Positions 10,624 through 25,600 of a stretch of 64,000 bases of DNA are shown in pieces. The notes beneath the pieces were generated by a model. The model did no database searches. It had not been told where the DNA came from and was given only the letters and a program-made list of their open reading frames with translations. Where the stretch lies: assembly GCA_029721515.1 (NCBI GenBank), contig CM056556.1, positions 1,860,501-1,924,500 on the forward strand. Direction: 5' to 3'. The translations under genes and the position numbers were made by a program. Source of the DNA: Synanceia verrucosa (taxonomy: Eukaryota > Chordata > Actinopteri > Perciformes > Synanceiidae). Within the stretch, counting starts at the first letter, position 1. The number at the start of each line of letters is the position of its first letter.

Positions 10624-13600
10624 GTAATGCACATTCACTTATTCATCTGATTTAAGAGTAAACAGCTGGATAAGGTGGTGTGGGTGTTTGGGAGGTGACT
10701 GTACAGGATATGCACTCTGGGGCCTGGGCCCCTCCAGGTAGACTCACCTGAGCAGGTTAATGAACAACAAGGTGTTACACTTTAAATCTGTGCTTTCAGG
10801 CGTCTAAAATATATTAAAATTAAACAATTTGAGATGGGAGAGACACAAGGAAAAACATTCAACCACTATTACAATAAGTTGCTCTTCAGAGTAGGTCATA
10901 TATAGTTTTATCACTGATATGGCAGAGTAGATTAAAATATACACGCTAAGACTAAAAATATGCACTGTATTAAGACTAAAAATGTACATATTAAGACTGA
11001 ATATATACACATACTAAGACTAAATATATACATACTGTATTAAGACTAAAAATATACATATTAAGACTAAATATATACACATACTAAGACTAAAAATATA
11101 CATATTAAGACTAAATATATACACATACTAAGACTAAAAATATACATATTAAGACTAAATATATACATACTGTATTAAGACTAAAAATATACATATTAAG
11201 ACTAAATATATACACATACTAAGACTAAAAATATACATATTAAGACTAAATATATACACATACTAAGACTAAAAATATACATATTAAGACTAAATATATA
11301 CATACTGTATTAAGACTAAAAATATACATATTAAGACTAAATATATACACATACTAAGACTAAAAAAGTAAAATAAAAACTATGTAAGGTAAAATGTAAA
11401 CTGAAAACAGTGCAAATAGTGTGCAGGTATGCAGACGTGTCCATTTATTTGCAGTTAAACTGTGAAGTAGGCGGAGAGTAGTATCTTATACAGGCCTTAT
11501 TCTCTCTAAATGCACTAATGAGAGTGTTTTTGCATTCTGCACGGTGCATATTTCTTCACACAAGTGTTTGATTTGACTCCTTGATGAAGTTGTGTTCAGT
11601 GGTTTGCCAGGAGAAACTGGCTTGGTGGGGTTATTATATCTCACTCTATTTGAACATGGCAGAAGAATTAAAAATTGGGTGAAATGGGTTGTGAATCCTA
11701 GTGTAGGCAAGGTGATTTTAGAAAACAAGTTGCTTCAAGTTTTAAGAGGCAGCACAGGGACTATGACATCCTGACTGAGATTTGGAAAAAAACCCAAAAC
11801 AATTAGGATGGCTTTGTAATAGGTAATTTCTGCCCTAAGATAAGATGAATTCATATGCTTTTAAATGCAGTTAGGAAACATGCTCATGTAATAACATTAA
11901 TAATAATAATAATAATAATGAGCCAGAGATGCTTAGTGAGTTACTAAGAGCTGAGCTCAGCTGGAGGGAGCGTTCAGTACAGAGTAAATAATTAGGTAGG
12001 ACTGAAGGCCTGGAGCAGCAGGTGGTGTTTGAGGAGTGTTTTTGAAGCTTTGCAGGGAGGCAGCACTGCAGATGTCAGGAGGGAGAGAGATCGCTCAAGG
12101 TTCGGTCTCCACAGGTGCAGCAGGCTGCAGACAGGTGAGCTCAGCTCACGGTGGGTGGATGTATGGATGGAGGAGGTCAGTGAGGTACTGGGGGGGGGCT
12201 AACTGCCATTCCTGATAAGATCTGGAATTGTCCCTGGCCTAAAGGTTTTCCTCATTTTTTTCATTAGATCATTAGTTCACAGAAAAAACACTAATAAATC
12301 TACTAATAATGCTTAAATTTCCATTCCCACACATCTACTCCTCTGATCCCAAATATAAGGGCTTTGTGTCCTCTGTGTTTGCACACAACATTTCAAGGAC
12401 GTCCTTGTCTCTATAAAGAGTTAACAAGTGATTAATTTTAAAGTCAAGCCTTAAATTTGGCTCCTAGAAAACATTTCCAGTCCCAGCTCTGCCCTTCAGC
12501 CTTTTGCATGCTATGCAGTAATAACTGCTGTTAAATACTTCTGACCTGATGAAACCTGCTCGTATGAAGACTTCCATTTTTCATCTGGTAGTTGCCAAAA
12601 CGTTGTTAGTATTTATTGGAAAGCCTTCTCTTAAACTTCAACATCACACCTGTGGAACAGCCTCAGATGACGTGTTGACACCTTTACATAATCCAGCTGC
12701 TCTTTTATGGCGGCGGTCATAACTGAGGTTGTGATTATTTAACATGATTACTTGTGTTCATTACAATCAGAAAGTTGTTGGCTATGTTTTAAAGTGAAAT
12801 GCATCCACGTGGTTCACTTTGAGAGAGAAATGAGGAGGCTGGATGTGTTAAGAGTGTTGGTTGTGTGCTGTAGATTTGAACGGTAAAGACAGGAAAGGAG
12901 ACTCACGAAACAAACTGTAGTTATCTTGTTTCACTGGAAGCTGTAGTTGTAGTAGGAAATGTACACAGAGTGTGATAACATACCATGACCAAGATCTGGT
13001 CTGCTTGGTCTCTCTGTGGCAAAAACAAGAAGGAGAGTAGAGTTTAGCACAGAAAGATGGACTTTAACCTTTCACCAGGTGTCTGCCGGGTCGGTCTGCT
13101 CACCAGGTAGTTTGTCTCTGGGTGGTTTGACCCTTGTTCTGACCCTTGTTACAGTTAACAGGGATAAATCTGTGGTGTCCTGCATTTAAATGGATGCACA
13201 AATCAATCTGCTCTTCCTGTCTCTTGTGTTGTTGTGGTGAACCACAGCATGTGTCCTGAATGTCAGGAGAGGAGGAGGAAGTAAATGGCACTTATCCGAT
13301 CAGCTTTTCCCAGAAAACAAGGCATGTGTCTTTGATTTAGAGTCGCCCTCAGAGCTTCTCAAGTCAGCTGTCATCCATGTTGTCATTGACGCTGTGGAGG
13401 TTGCCACCTCTCATTATGTCCAGGAATGTGTGTCCCCTCCACTGAAAGCCTATCATCACAGGGGTAGATGATAAATGAAATTTGCCACTGGCCCTCTGGG
13501 CTCCACCATTGTAACCACTGGTCCAAGAATCCATCCCCATAATAACGAAAAAGAACAATTTCCTCACATTCATGCAGATGTAGTGTGAAGCTCTCTTTTC

Positions 13601-16600
13601 ATGAGGGTCAAAGCCAGTCGCCGTTCTACCACATGGTCCTGATAGAGCGCAGAATGCCTCAAATAAACAAGCAAAAAAAAAACCCTCACATCTCCTGCCT
13701 GCACTGGGCCAGTGCTGGGAGCGTTCTGGTGGCCCTGACGGTTTTAAAAGTACGTGGTCGACTCGACCCCTGAATGTGTGTGTGCAGTGAGGCTGGTGAG
13801 TCAAGCGACATCATCACATTGGTGCACTGATGTGAAGTTGTGTAATATTCTGCAGCTAGAGGTGGCAAAGACTTCACGATACGATACGTATCGTGATATT
13901 TGAGTCACAACATGATACGTTATTGTGATATTGCAGCATATTGTGATATTCTACATACAGTAGGTCACTGAGAAATTAAAAATGCAGCTTATATACATGC
14001 ACATATATATTTATATATACATACAGCTCTGGAAAAAATTAAGAGACCACTCTCACAAATGTAAACATCTCTACATCTATGGCAGCCAGTCCATTCCAGT
14101 GTTTGTTCCATTCCAACATAAGCCTTCATATTCTACTAAATGAGAGGCTTATTTTATGAGGAAGATGATAAAAATCACTGCTGTGATTAAAGATTGAGAT
14201 TATCCCACCAATAATCATTTCTAAACTCTTCCTAAGTTAAAATATTAGTGTTTAAAAAATGAATATGAACATGTTTTCTTTGCATTATTTAAGGTCTGAA
14301 AACACTGCATCTTTTTTGTTATTTTGACCAGTTGTCATTTTCTACTCATAAATGCTCTAAATGGCAATATTTATATTTCAAATTTGAGAGACATGTTGTC
14401 AACACTTTATAGAATGAAATAAAAATGTTCATTTTACTCAAATGCATACCTATAAATAGTAAAACCAGCAAAACTAATCAGTTTGCAGTGGTCCAGAGCT
14501 GTATATGCATACATATACACAGACATATTTAAATATTAGGGCTGTCAAAGTTACTGCATTCACATGGATTTTTTTTTTTTTAACTTTTTATTTCAACATG
14601 CGGAAATTGTTCTAGATTTACAAAATAAAACCCAACTTTTTTTTGGAGGGGAAAAATCAATATTAAGAAATTAAAAATCAATATTATATCAAATGAAAAA
14701 ATGTTGTGATATATTGCTTTATTAATATTTTTCCCACCCCTACCTGCCACAAAATATCAATATGGCAATATATCGCAATGCTTGTTCTTCTGAAATAATA
14801 TCAATATTTAATTTCTCAATATTGATTTTTTTTTCCCCCCAAAAAAGAGTCATGATTTAAATCTAGAAGGACTTCCACACATTTCAATATTTTATTTTTT
14901 TTTTTTTTAAATCTGTTTACGCAGTACCTTCAACAGCCCTAATATACAGTATATTTATATGTGTATATGTATGCATTTTAAATTTCACAGTGATCTATGT
15001 ACAGCAGACTATAGCTCAATAATTTAACATATCGTATTGTGAAGTCCTTGATAATACCCTCCAGCACTGCTTGTTTTGACAAAGTAACAGTAACGTGTGT
15101 TATATTACAATAAGAAATAACCAAAAGGATGATCAGACAAGCTCGTTTTCCTCTTACAGCTGCTTCACTGAGGAGAAACAAAGACGGTGGTGAAACATTT
15201 GGACGAGGCTGTGAAAACAGGCAGATCTGTTTATGAAAAATCAACATGTGTCACTGCTGATGATGCGTTCACTGTCTCTCTGTTTGTCTCTGCAGGATCG
15301 GTACAGCAGGGATAGCCGTGCAGGTGGTGGGCAGCAACTGGCCGAAGCCTCACTACACCCTCCTCATCACCGGGTTGTGCCGCTTCAGCGTGTCCAGTCT
15401 GCTGAAGGAGCGGCCTTTTATCCTGGCAGAGGTATATCACATAGATCATCAACCCTGTCTTAAACGGTTGACTGAAAGCTGCCACAAAACTGTGACCCAT
15501 TCATAGAAAAATGGCTCCATTATTGTGACACTAGAGGTCAAAAGGTCACCAGGGATCCTTTAATACTGGTCATCCAGTGAACGTCAGTGAAGCCAGTACT
15601 ATTCTTCAGCCTAGACTCTATTTAAGAAGTGGACTGACGTTTTGAAGCCTCGAGTTTGTCATTTTGGCCGCCGCCATCTTGGTTTTTTGCAACCATTAAG
15701 AGACCTTTTTAGATGACCAGAAGTTTTCTAATTATCTTGGAAGGAGTGAAAATACACTGTACAAAGGTTAAAGCTTGGACGTTGCCATGGTAACGACCTG
15801 TCATCATAGGGCATCCTTTGCTTTATGGTCTGACTCTAACTGGGACCATAATTTACTAAATGAACGTCATACTGTTGTGAAGAAAACTATAAACTAGAGA
15901 CAGAGACCATAAACTCATGTTTATAATGTTTGGTTGGCAGGGTTACTCTGTTTATTTATTTCTACGAGGGCAGTATTTGCTTCAAATCATTAAAGACAAC
16001 AACAAAAGACATAATTAGATCCTCATGGAGGCTGTCAGACGTGTTTCTATGCGAATGGTCAGTTTCAGTTGAAACTGTCTATTCTCTCCAAAATAGTCAA
16101 AGGTTTGACAACTTAAAATAATGTGCAGTTATTTCTGGATACCTTTTTCAATGTTTTGGTGTAATTTATTCTCACGCTCTACATTTCTTGGCTGAGCTCC
16201 TTGAACGTTAAGTGCGATAAAAGCTTTAATAATAAGCCAACACAACACACCTGAACATGTAGAGGAGTGTTGCTCCAACAAACAGAGGAACGAGCCAAAC
16301 CAAAGCAGAAATATTTGATGTTCAGACCAGATCAGCAGAGCAAGGGTGACCGATGTGTTCTGCATTATTTCTATGTTATGTGATTTATTTCCAGTATTTC
16401 TGTTGCAATAACTTAATACTGGTAAACATGCAATAACTGAATAGCAAATGCAACATGTCTGACTGTAAAATACTCTTGACTGTTTTTATTTTTGTATTAA
16501 ACACCAAGTGGAGCAGCATGTGCACTGTTACTGTTCCTCTTGAACCAGTCCTGTTTATTTATTTATTTTTAAAGTTATTCAGTAATAATAAGGAACTGAT

Positions 16601-19600
16601 CACGGGACGCACTTTTGCTCCGTCATGACGGTGCTCAAAAACAAAAGTCCGAGGTGATTTTTCTGATCAGAGGTGTGTGTTTCATAGCTCCCCTTTCTTT
16701 TCCAGAACCACTTCTTAATCACTTCTTCTTCTTGATTGAAAAAAACATGCAGGTGGAGCAGCTGGATAAACTGGAGAACTACACGACCTCGGCGACGGAC
16801 GGCGTCACGGCGGAAGATGGAGAGCTGGGCGAGCTGTCGCACAGGTTCTACCAGGCGGCTGTACAGGTGTGTGTGTGTGTGTGTGTGTGGATAGAAGAGG
16901 TGAGATCCAGGTAAAACAAACACCTGGAGGTGGAGGGAAATGTTTTCTATCAGGTCCAATTATGTGGAGATGAGTTTTTTTCCTCACTTTTCAGTAGGGG
17001 TTAGAAAAATATCAATATGGCAATACATCGCGATACTTTTTCTTCTGATATAATATTGATTTTTAATTTCTTAAGATCAATTTTTTTCCCGCAAAAAAAG
17101 TTAGAATATGGGACAATAAAAAACAAAATATAAAAAAAAATCTGCAGTAACTTTGATAGCCCTAATATATATGTATACATGCATGCGTATATGTATGCGT
17201 ATCTATATCACAGTATCACAATAATGTGTCGTATTTTGACTCAAGTATCACCATACGCATCGTATTGTGAAGTCCTTGTCAATACTCACCCCTACTTTTC
17301 AAACTCTGTGACCAGAGAAAGTTCTGGTGAGAATATCGGTATTCACAGCGCTTCACTTTCTCCACATTTTGTCACGTTACAGCCTCATTATTCTTTAATA
17401 GAATGAATTCATTTTTTCCCTCAAAATTCTACACACCTCACCCCATTATGACAACATGAAAAAAGTTCTTTAAATCACTGTCTTTCCAGCCTCCGGTCAT
17501 TCTGAGCATGATGCCTCCAGCTCGGCTCACCTCTCTTTGGGCAGTTTGCTTCATTCTTCTCTGCAGCAGGCTGGAGCTCTGACCATCAGCTTCTTGGTCA
17601 CCTCCCTGACCAGGTTCCTTCTCCCTGATCGCTCAGTTTAAGTCCGTCCAGCTCTAGAAGAGTCCTGCTGCTTCTGGACTTCTTCTATTTCCAGATGATG
17701 GAAAGCAGCAGAAACTTTTCTGGATGCTTCCCCAGATTTGTGCCTCCAGACGATCCTGTCTAACAACATAACAAACTGTGGAACGAGTGAAGCGCTGCAA
17801 ATCCTTTCTGTTTATATATACTGCATATATGCAGGAAGTAACGGGGTAAACAAAGGATGAGGAGATGAAAGAGACGTCTGAGTCTGGAGGACGATTCAAG
17901 TTTCATCTCAGAGGTTCTTAAGAAGCTGAGATTGTGCTTTAGACGCTGTGTGATAGTCAGTGGCTTCCTTCAAAACAGACCTTTGAAGACAGACGCTTAA
18001 TTCAATCAGGAAAGAATCAGGTCCAAAGTGAATAAAACTCCTTTGGCTCCACCCAGCAGCATCCCTTACAGATAAGGTAATATTTCACATAATTAGTTCA
18101 GTAGTTTTAAGCCAAAATGTTTTTTTTTTTTCTCATCCCTAAAAAAAGTTGTTTTGTAGCCTGAACCTGAATGCTTTTATTTTGGAAACTCCACTAGTCA
18201 CTCCCTCTCTTTTTGTCTACTTCCTGATTCCTTCAATGCATTTTATATAATCCATCTGTAATATTCCATTGCATTCTGTTTTATAGTAATATCTTGTTGG
18301 TAAATTGTAAATCTGTAGTTGATATATTATGGGAGGAGTTGTTCTCTTCGCTGTGATGAAGGACGTCACTTTTATTCTCCATCTGCCGGAGAGTGACATG
18401 TGTTTTTTATTGGTTTCTTTTGTTTTTTGGTTTGTGAGCTCTGGAAGATTCCTGGTTTTTGTCTTTTTCTGCTCATTATGTCTTTCACGCTGTTACATCT
18501 GAACAGCATGAAAGAAGCATTGAGGAATTATCGAGGAATTATCTTTGATAGATTGATGGATGGATGGATCAGTACTTTATTAATCCGGAGGGAAATTCAA
18601 CACAGTTTTTCCTGTTTGAATGTAGAGGTCTTTCTTGTGTGATCTTGCAGTTGTGCAGTGCTAAAAAAGGCTTCATGGTCCTAGTTTATATCATGATTTT
18701 TATATTTTTATTTATACCAGGCATCCTGGAAAAGGTCTGGAATGTCAGTAACAGGAAACAGGCATCTTTGATTGCATTAGTTATTGGTGAATTCATGTGC
18801 ATTGCACCTTTCAGCCACGAGGCATTTCAATGTGTTTAACGTTAAAGAGAGAAAAACACAAGGCGGTAAAGAAGGGTTTTTTTTTTGTTTTTCGCTTAAA
18901 TAAAATGGAGGATAGAAATAAGTAGTAAACTGTGGTAGATCAGGACTGCAGCTGTGTGGACAGATCTAACTCTACCTGTCTGCAGTTGTTAGGCATGTTG
19001 GACATGTCCGTCCCAGTGGTGGCCAAGTTCAGGCGTCTGCTGGACAGCCTTCCCAGGGAAACTCTGCCGGATGTGGTCGCCTCCATGATCCGAACCTCAA
19101 ACAAGGAGAAGCTACAGGTGAGGCGATCCACTGCCTAAATAATTGCTAAAAAATGAGCAGAAGAACAGGTTTAATGCAGCTGTTTGTATGGTTTCAATGA
19201 GTGCCAGCAGTGTCTTGTTCCAGCATTTTTGTGTCCATTCTGAGTCATATTTCTAGACCCACAGAATATTTTGTACTTTGACTCTGAAAACACTGAACAG
19301 CTCAAATGAAAGAAGAGACTCTCTATTTCATCATGAAAAAAATGTTTGTTTTTACCTTGTTCCATTCTTGTTTTATCAGAGGTAGAGTAGAGGACACTTT
19401 CACCAAAATCACAACTTTTTCTCCAGATTCTGTTTGTTTTGCTCTCTAATCTCGATCGTCTCCACTTCCTGTTTTGATCTCTGTGGTGTATACCGTCTCT
19501 TTTGGCCCTTCTCCAGGCGTGGTACGGCACGGCATGGCTCTACGTGATTGTGGCGTTTTCCACTAGTACCTGGTACTAGGTGCTTTTTTTCGTACCTCCT

Positions 19601-22600
19601 CAGCCCTGGTTTCAAGCGAGCCGAAGCGATAAACGTGACGTCAGCCGACTGCCTTCCATTGGATGCACGACAGCTTCTCTATTGTTACATGAGAAAATGG
19701 TATTGCAGAAAACAACACCATGCAAATGGCAGGTTTGCGTTGCCGTAAGACGACGCTGCCCCCGCTGAGGTGTTGTTAGCCCGTCGGATAACTTTTAGCC
19801 ACCATCGGTTCCTTCCTCTGTTAGATTTAATGACTGTTCAAGATAACTTGGTGTGTTTTCTTTCCACTTGTCTGATTAAAAAGCATGTTATAGAAGAAAA
19901 ATAGTCCCAGATGTTTGCCTGTAGTGTCTCCTCTTTAATTTATTTTGCAGAGAACCAGGTCAGAATGAGTGTTGAAATTCAGGGATTGAGCTGCTTTTGA
20001 TGCCTCTAAAGCTGCACAAGTAAGACACAGAGAAGCTGTTGAATGCTGCCAGGCGTCCATGGTGTTTCTGTTACTTCCACATGTTTAACTTCGGTGATGC
20101 GGTGCTTGTTCAGAGCACATTTTTATGTAAATGCAGCTTGCTGCAAAACAGTCCAGTTCACTAAGACCATCTTTAAAAACCGCAGATGCTTGTTAGCGTC
20201 CTCAGAGAGCTGGTCCGTCTCTTCCAATCACACCATCAGACTGGGATGTTGACTTTCAAACAGGGTTCCTCTCAGGCTCCTTCATGCTCTTGAGGAATGC
20301 CTCATCGGTCACGACTTGTAGTTCGTGATGATTGCAGTGTTACACAAAACATAGTTCAAAATGCAAATCATTCTGGGCATGTTTGCTTTCTAACATCACC
20401 AAGAGAATGTCTTTTGTAAATCACACCCTGAAACAGAGCCAGAAAGTCAAGGAGCCTCCGCGCTCTGTGGATTTAACCCTTCAGTGTCCTTGAGTCTGTA
20501 GGTTCAAGGTGAAATGAGGATAGTGTTGAATATGGAGTAAGTTAAATATGTGTCAGAGCAGCAGCATCATTTCAGAGCTTTAACTGGACTCTTTCTTTCC
20601 TACAGGAGAGTTTTTCCTTCCACATTTCTTCTTCTTCTTCTAAAACAAACTAAACCTGGATCCAGAAATCTGCAGTAAAATACTAACAAAATAATAAATC
20701 TGTATTTTCATAACTGAGGCAGATCCAGAGCTAATCAATGGACTTTGTGCTGGGATTATTTTTGATTTCATATCAGAAAATTTGAATATTTATCCACAGT
20801 TTTGCAGAAAGCATTTCAGTTTTTGTTTTAAACACCAAAGTCTTAATTTATTTAATTTCATCAGGATTTAGAGATGAAGCAGAATCTGGAGACAGTTTAA
20901 TTTTTTTTTTTTTTTTTAGGTGAAATCACACCTGAACTGTCCTGATGAAGCAGATTACTGTTTATATTTTATTTTCTAGATCCACATACTGGTGGATTAA
21001 CCATTACAGAAATGAAAACACTGATACTGTTAATTTCTGAACACCTGGCACTGGGTGGAGGAATATTACATCACTGATGTATTTTGTGTCTTCATGAAGG
21101 TCCTGGATGCGGTGACCTTGGAGGAGCGATTCAAGGCGGCTCTCCCCATGTTGACCAGACAGATCGAGGGACTGAAGCTGCTGCAGAAAACCAGGAAAAT
21201 AAGCCCAGACAACGAGAAGAGGGTAACAAACATGTCTCCTTTTCCTCTGGACACTGTCTCTTTTTACAGCCCATATTCACGTCTCCGTGTCCTTGTCCGT
21301 TCAGGTGCTGTCGGTGCATAAAGGCGGCGTGTTGCCGGGCCGCCAGTTCAACCTGGACGAGGACGATGACGACGAGGACGGCGATGACACTGCAGCCCTG
21401 GAGAGGAAGGTCCACGGGGCCAAGATGCCCGAAGCTGCACTCAAAGTTTGTCTGAAAGAGCTGAAGAGGTGAACTCATTTATCTCTGAAATATCTAAAGG
21501 GTGCCTACATTATGTACTAATAAAAAATATATTTTTTAAATTAAAATTTTTCAAATGAACTGTTAGTTATTAGTTATTATTAGTTCATAAATGTATTTTT
21601 ACTGTTTGTTATGTGTCTGTGACCTGTAGAAATAGTTATAAAATAAAAAAGCGGGGCAAATTTCTGTGCAAAATAAAAAAAAGCAGTGCAAAATTTCTTT
21701 TTGTATTGTTGGCGAAGCGAAGGCCCATGCTGCTGCTGTTTTTTAGACATGTACTTATAATTTAATTTCTACGAGTTTTTATAGGAGCAGTTTTTTTTTT
21801 TTTTTTTTTTAAACATGCTTGAACCGTTTCACTTCTCTTTGATCCTTGAAATCATTTCCTGGTTTTATCTTGAATACATAGCCCTGCTTTTCCCTGATGA
21901 CTCCTGGTCCACAGTCTGACCCGTGTTAACCTTTAATCTAATATTCAGATTGAAGAAGATGCCTCAGTCCATGCCTGAGTACGCCCTGACCAGGAACTAC
22001 CTGGATCTGATGGTGGAGCTGCCATGGAGCAAACGCACCAAAGGTGAACAAAGCAGAAGTCCAGATGCACAAAGCTGAAATGTCCTGCTGCCACATGTTT
22101 TACCATGTGAAGGTTTTATCTGAAAGCTGTGATGCTGGACAGTCATGTGACAAGCAGCTCAGCGCTGACAGTCGACTCGTTGCAGCAACTTTTGGGTCAA
22201 TTTGATGCTGAATTTAACTATTTTTACCACTGGAGAATTGATCTGAATTATTAATTATTCCCCCAAAATACCACATTAACTCTCTGAGTATAATTGACAA
22301 GTTTCACTGTCAATTTTTTTTTTTGCAGTGGGTGGCCAATACTGGTCTCCCACAGCCTGTGAGTAATGTTGGGGCTTCTGGGAGATAAAAGTGGTGATTT
22401 TGGTGAAAGTGTCCTCTACTCTACCTCTGATAAAACAAGAATGGAACAAGGTAAAAACAAACATTTTTTTCATGATGAAATAGAGAGTCTCTTCTTTCAT
22501 TTGAGCTATTCAGTGTTTTCAGAGTCATAGTACTAAATATTCTGTGGGTCTAGAAATATGACTCAAAATGGACAAAAACGCTGGAACAAGAAACTTGTAC

Positions 22601-25600
22601 TCAAAGAGTTAAGACATCAAGAGCTCAGTGGGACGCCGTAGAAAAAGAAAAAGCCATGCAGTGATTCGGTGTGAAAAGCGTTTTGACATTTCTGCAGGAA
22701 GTGCATTTTTTGGCGACTGGATAGCAAGCTCCTCTGTTCTAACAGCTGCACAAAGATGGAGAGATGTTGTTTGTGGTTGTGAAGTTTCTTGGAAATCATG
22801 GAAGGTCGTCTTCGATGTGAAGCTTCACTAGATGATGTCACTGCAGAGAAATGGCCACTATGGGGACGAACGTTGTTACACAGGCTCTCAGGTTTCCAGT
22901 CAGACCCACTTTTGGTGCTCGGGGACTTCACTTTGAGGAAAGTGGGGAAAACAACCTGCTTTCAGTCCAGCCAGAAATGCACAACAGACTTTGACTTATG
23001 TTTTACATATCGACCGTTTCCTGCACCTCCTCTTCTGACTATAGGCCGTGTTGTTATGCAAGTTGACTGAGAGCTGGTCCAGAGTTCAGCTCAGTTCACA
23101 CAGTTTAACATATTTCACTTTCCTGTCCACATGAATTTATTTTACATTTTATTTTAGCTCTATATTCAAACCTGTACTACTTTGTCTTGGATTCACATTT
23201 TGTGATCTTTTTTTCTCCCCTAAAACAGATGTACCATGTGTGTTCAGGTGATAAGAGACAGAACAGTGTTTCAAACTGCTCACTTGACAAATTTATTTTG
23301 GAAACCAGGGTTCCCACAGTTCCTTAAAGAAGTCTTAAAACGTCTTCAATTAAAATCCGGGTAATTAAGGTGCTTTGTTGTAGGTGTTAAATTTTCACAT
23401 GGTGCGTTTAGTGTCAATAGGAAAGCACAGTCTTTAGAGAATTACTGCCATTTTGCACGTTATTTTGTTCACAAAGTTCACTTCTTTGCTCTTGTAAGTT
23501 CTGAAATTAAAGTTGTAGAAAAAAGTTAAGTTGAAGTTAAGCCTTCAATCTATGCAAGTGTTAAAGGGATGAAATAAAATTCATAAAAAATTATTTTCGG
23601 AGATTAATCGGTTATCAGATGACGGAAGAGTGAACATCAGACTTAAATGCTGTGTGCACACCAACCTTAAGAGGTGATAAGGTGGGTAAGGGTTGTGTTT
23701 ACGACTCGTTCTGACAGTTTATGCAGCTTTAAAACGTCCGGTGTTAGTCGTGTCCACATGTGAGCCCAGAGTCATTTCCATCAATGTCTCAAAGTGATAA
23801 TCTTCCCCCAAGGCAAACCACAAAAATGATTTACTGTCTGTCAGAACATCAGATCCACTGAGTTCACATTTCCAAAAAATACTGGACAGTCTTTACCTCT
23901 GCTTTGTTTTGTCTCTGCTCTGACAACAATGACAAATGAGGACAGGGTCAGAGGTCATTGTCTCGTCTCTCCTGTCCTCATTTTCCGTCACACTTTCTTC
24001 AGGGTTCCCACGATTCCTTAAAAAGTCTTAAAATGTCTAATTAAGGTCTTAATTTGTCTGAAATTTACCTTAAATTTGTTGTAGGTATTAAATTTTCAGA
24101 TGGTGTGTTTAATGCCAATAGGAAAACACTGCATTCATAGATCTATTGCAATTTTGCACATTATTTTGTTCACAAAGTGAAGTTAAAGTTGCAGAAAAGT
24201 TAAGTGTTAGGCCTTCAATTTATATCATTGTTACAAGTGTTATGGGTTAATGGGTTATCAATTTTTTTTTCCCTGCTAAATATCAATATCAGCACGTGCT
24301 TCAAAAACTCCCCACAGCCCTACAATAAACTGACTCTTTTCTACCACTTGTTCTAATTGTTATGGTGACATTTTTGATTCTTAAATTATATTTATTGATG
24401 TCTTAAAAAGGTCTTAAAAGTGTTAAATTTGACTTTTAAAACGGTGCAAAAACCCTGTTCACAGTTTTTTGTTCAGCTCTCTGCAGCCTCACTTTCACTT
24501 TCTCTAATATATTATAATGATATAATATAATCTTTTCCACGTTGACCGCTCTCTCCAGACTGCCTGGACATCCGAGCCGCTCGCTCTCTGCTGGACAACG
24601 ATCACTACGCCATGGACAAGCTGAAGAGACGTGTGCTGGAGTACCTGGCTGTCAGGCAGCTGAAGACCACCTTGAAGGTGTGTCTCACTGATCGCTCAGC
24701 CAGTTTAACATAGAAAGACAAAAAGGTGAGGCATTTCAGTGCTGCTGCTTTGTCTTTAGGGGCCCATCCTCTGCTTCGTGGGGCCCCCAGGCGTCGGGAA
24801 GACCAGCGTGGGTCGCTCCATCGCCAGGACTCTGGGCAGAGAGTTTCACCGCATCGCTTTGGGAGGCGTTTGTGACCAGTCCGACATCCGAGGACACAGG
24901 TAGTGTGACGTCCCCACTGTCTGCAGTCCTGTAGACAGACTGAATCAGATCATCTTCTGTGTAGAGTCAGGGTAACTGGAGGAAATTGACTCAGACAGGT
25001 TGCTGCTGTGTATTTTGGACGGTGCTGCTTCCTTTGGCTCAGGGTGAAGGTTGGATAACGAAGCTCTGCTGTTGAGTAGAACATGATGAGGAGCAACTTT
25101 TGGATTTCAGACATGCTCTCAGCCACAAATTAAGCCTGTTTTTCTCCATTTGAAAAACTCTTCTGGGAGCGGAGTAATAATATTATTTTATTCAACCCGT
25201 CTGCTAGTTCCAGATGTGTTGTAAGCGCCTGGAAAGTCCCACTCATGTCTTTCCAGCAGGTCTGGAAGTTCACCTGTATGTGATTTACACTTGATAACCT
25301 GAACACAGCAGCACACCTGCTGCACTCAGAGAGCCAAGTCATTTGTTTTCTGCCTAAAGCTGCATTTTGTTCATTAAATCTGCAGTTATTTCACTATGAC
25401 TGTCAGAGTGGAGGAGTCTCTGACGCTCTAGTGCTGATCAAATGTGGATTAATATTCTTTTTTTGATGCCTATTTATTGCTTTTTTTTAATACACTGTTC
25501 GGCTGTAAAATGAGAAAGGTTGTGACCCGAGTGCCTTGCGCTTTTTACTTACCTTTCACAATAAAAGCCCTAGACATATCACAGCTTACCAGGCAGCTCT

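Noticed and set aside
13364..13804. 146-codon minus-strand open frame in lonp2 intron 1
   Set aside because: No recognisable domain, splice sites or coding bias. Length is within chance for this amount of sequence.
21770..21815. Long T run as a possible transcription terminator or retroposed tail
   Set aside because: T and A runs are common throughout these introns. No gene body or target duplication is attached.
22628..23070. Overlapping short open frames in lonp2 intron 7
   Set aside because: No similarity to lonp2 or other known domains, and no exon-like splice sites in a fitting phase.
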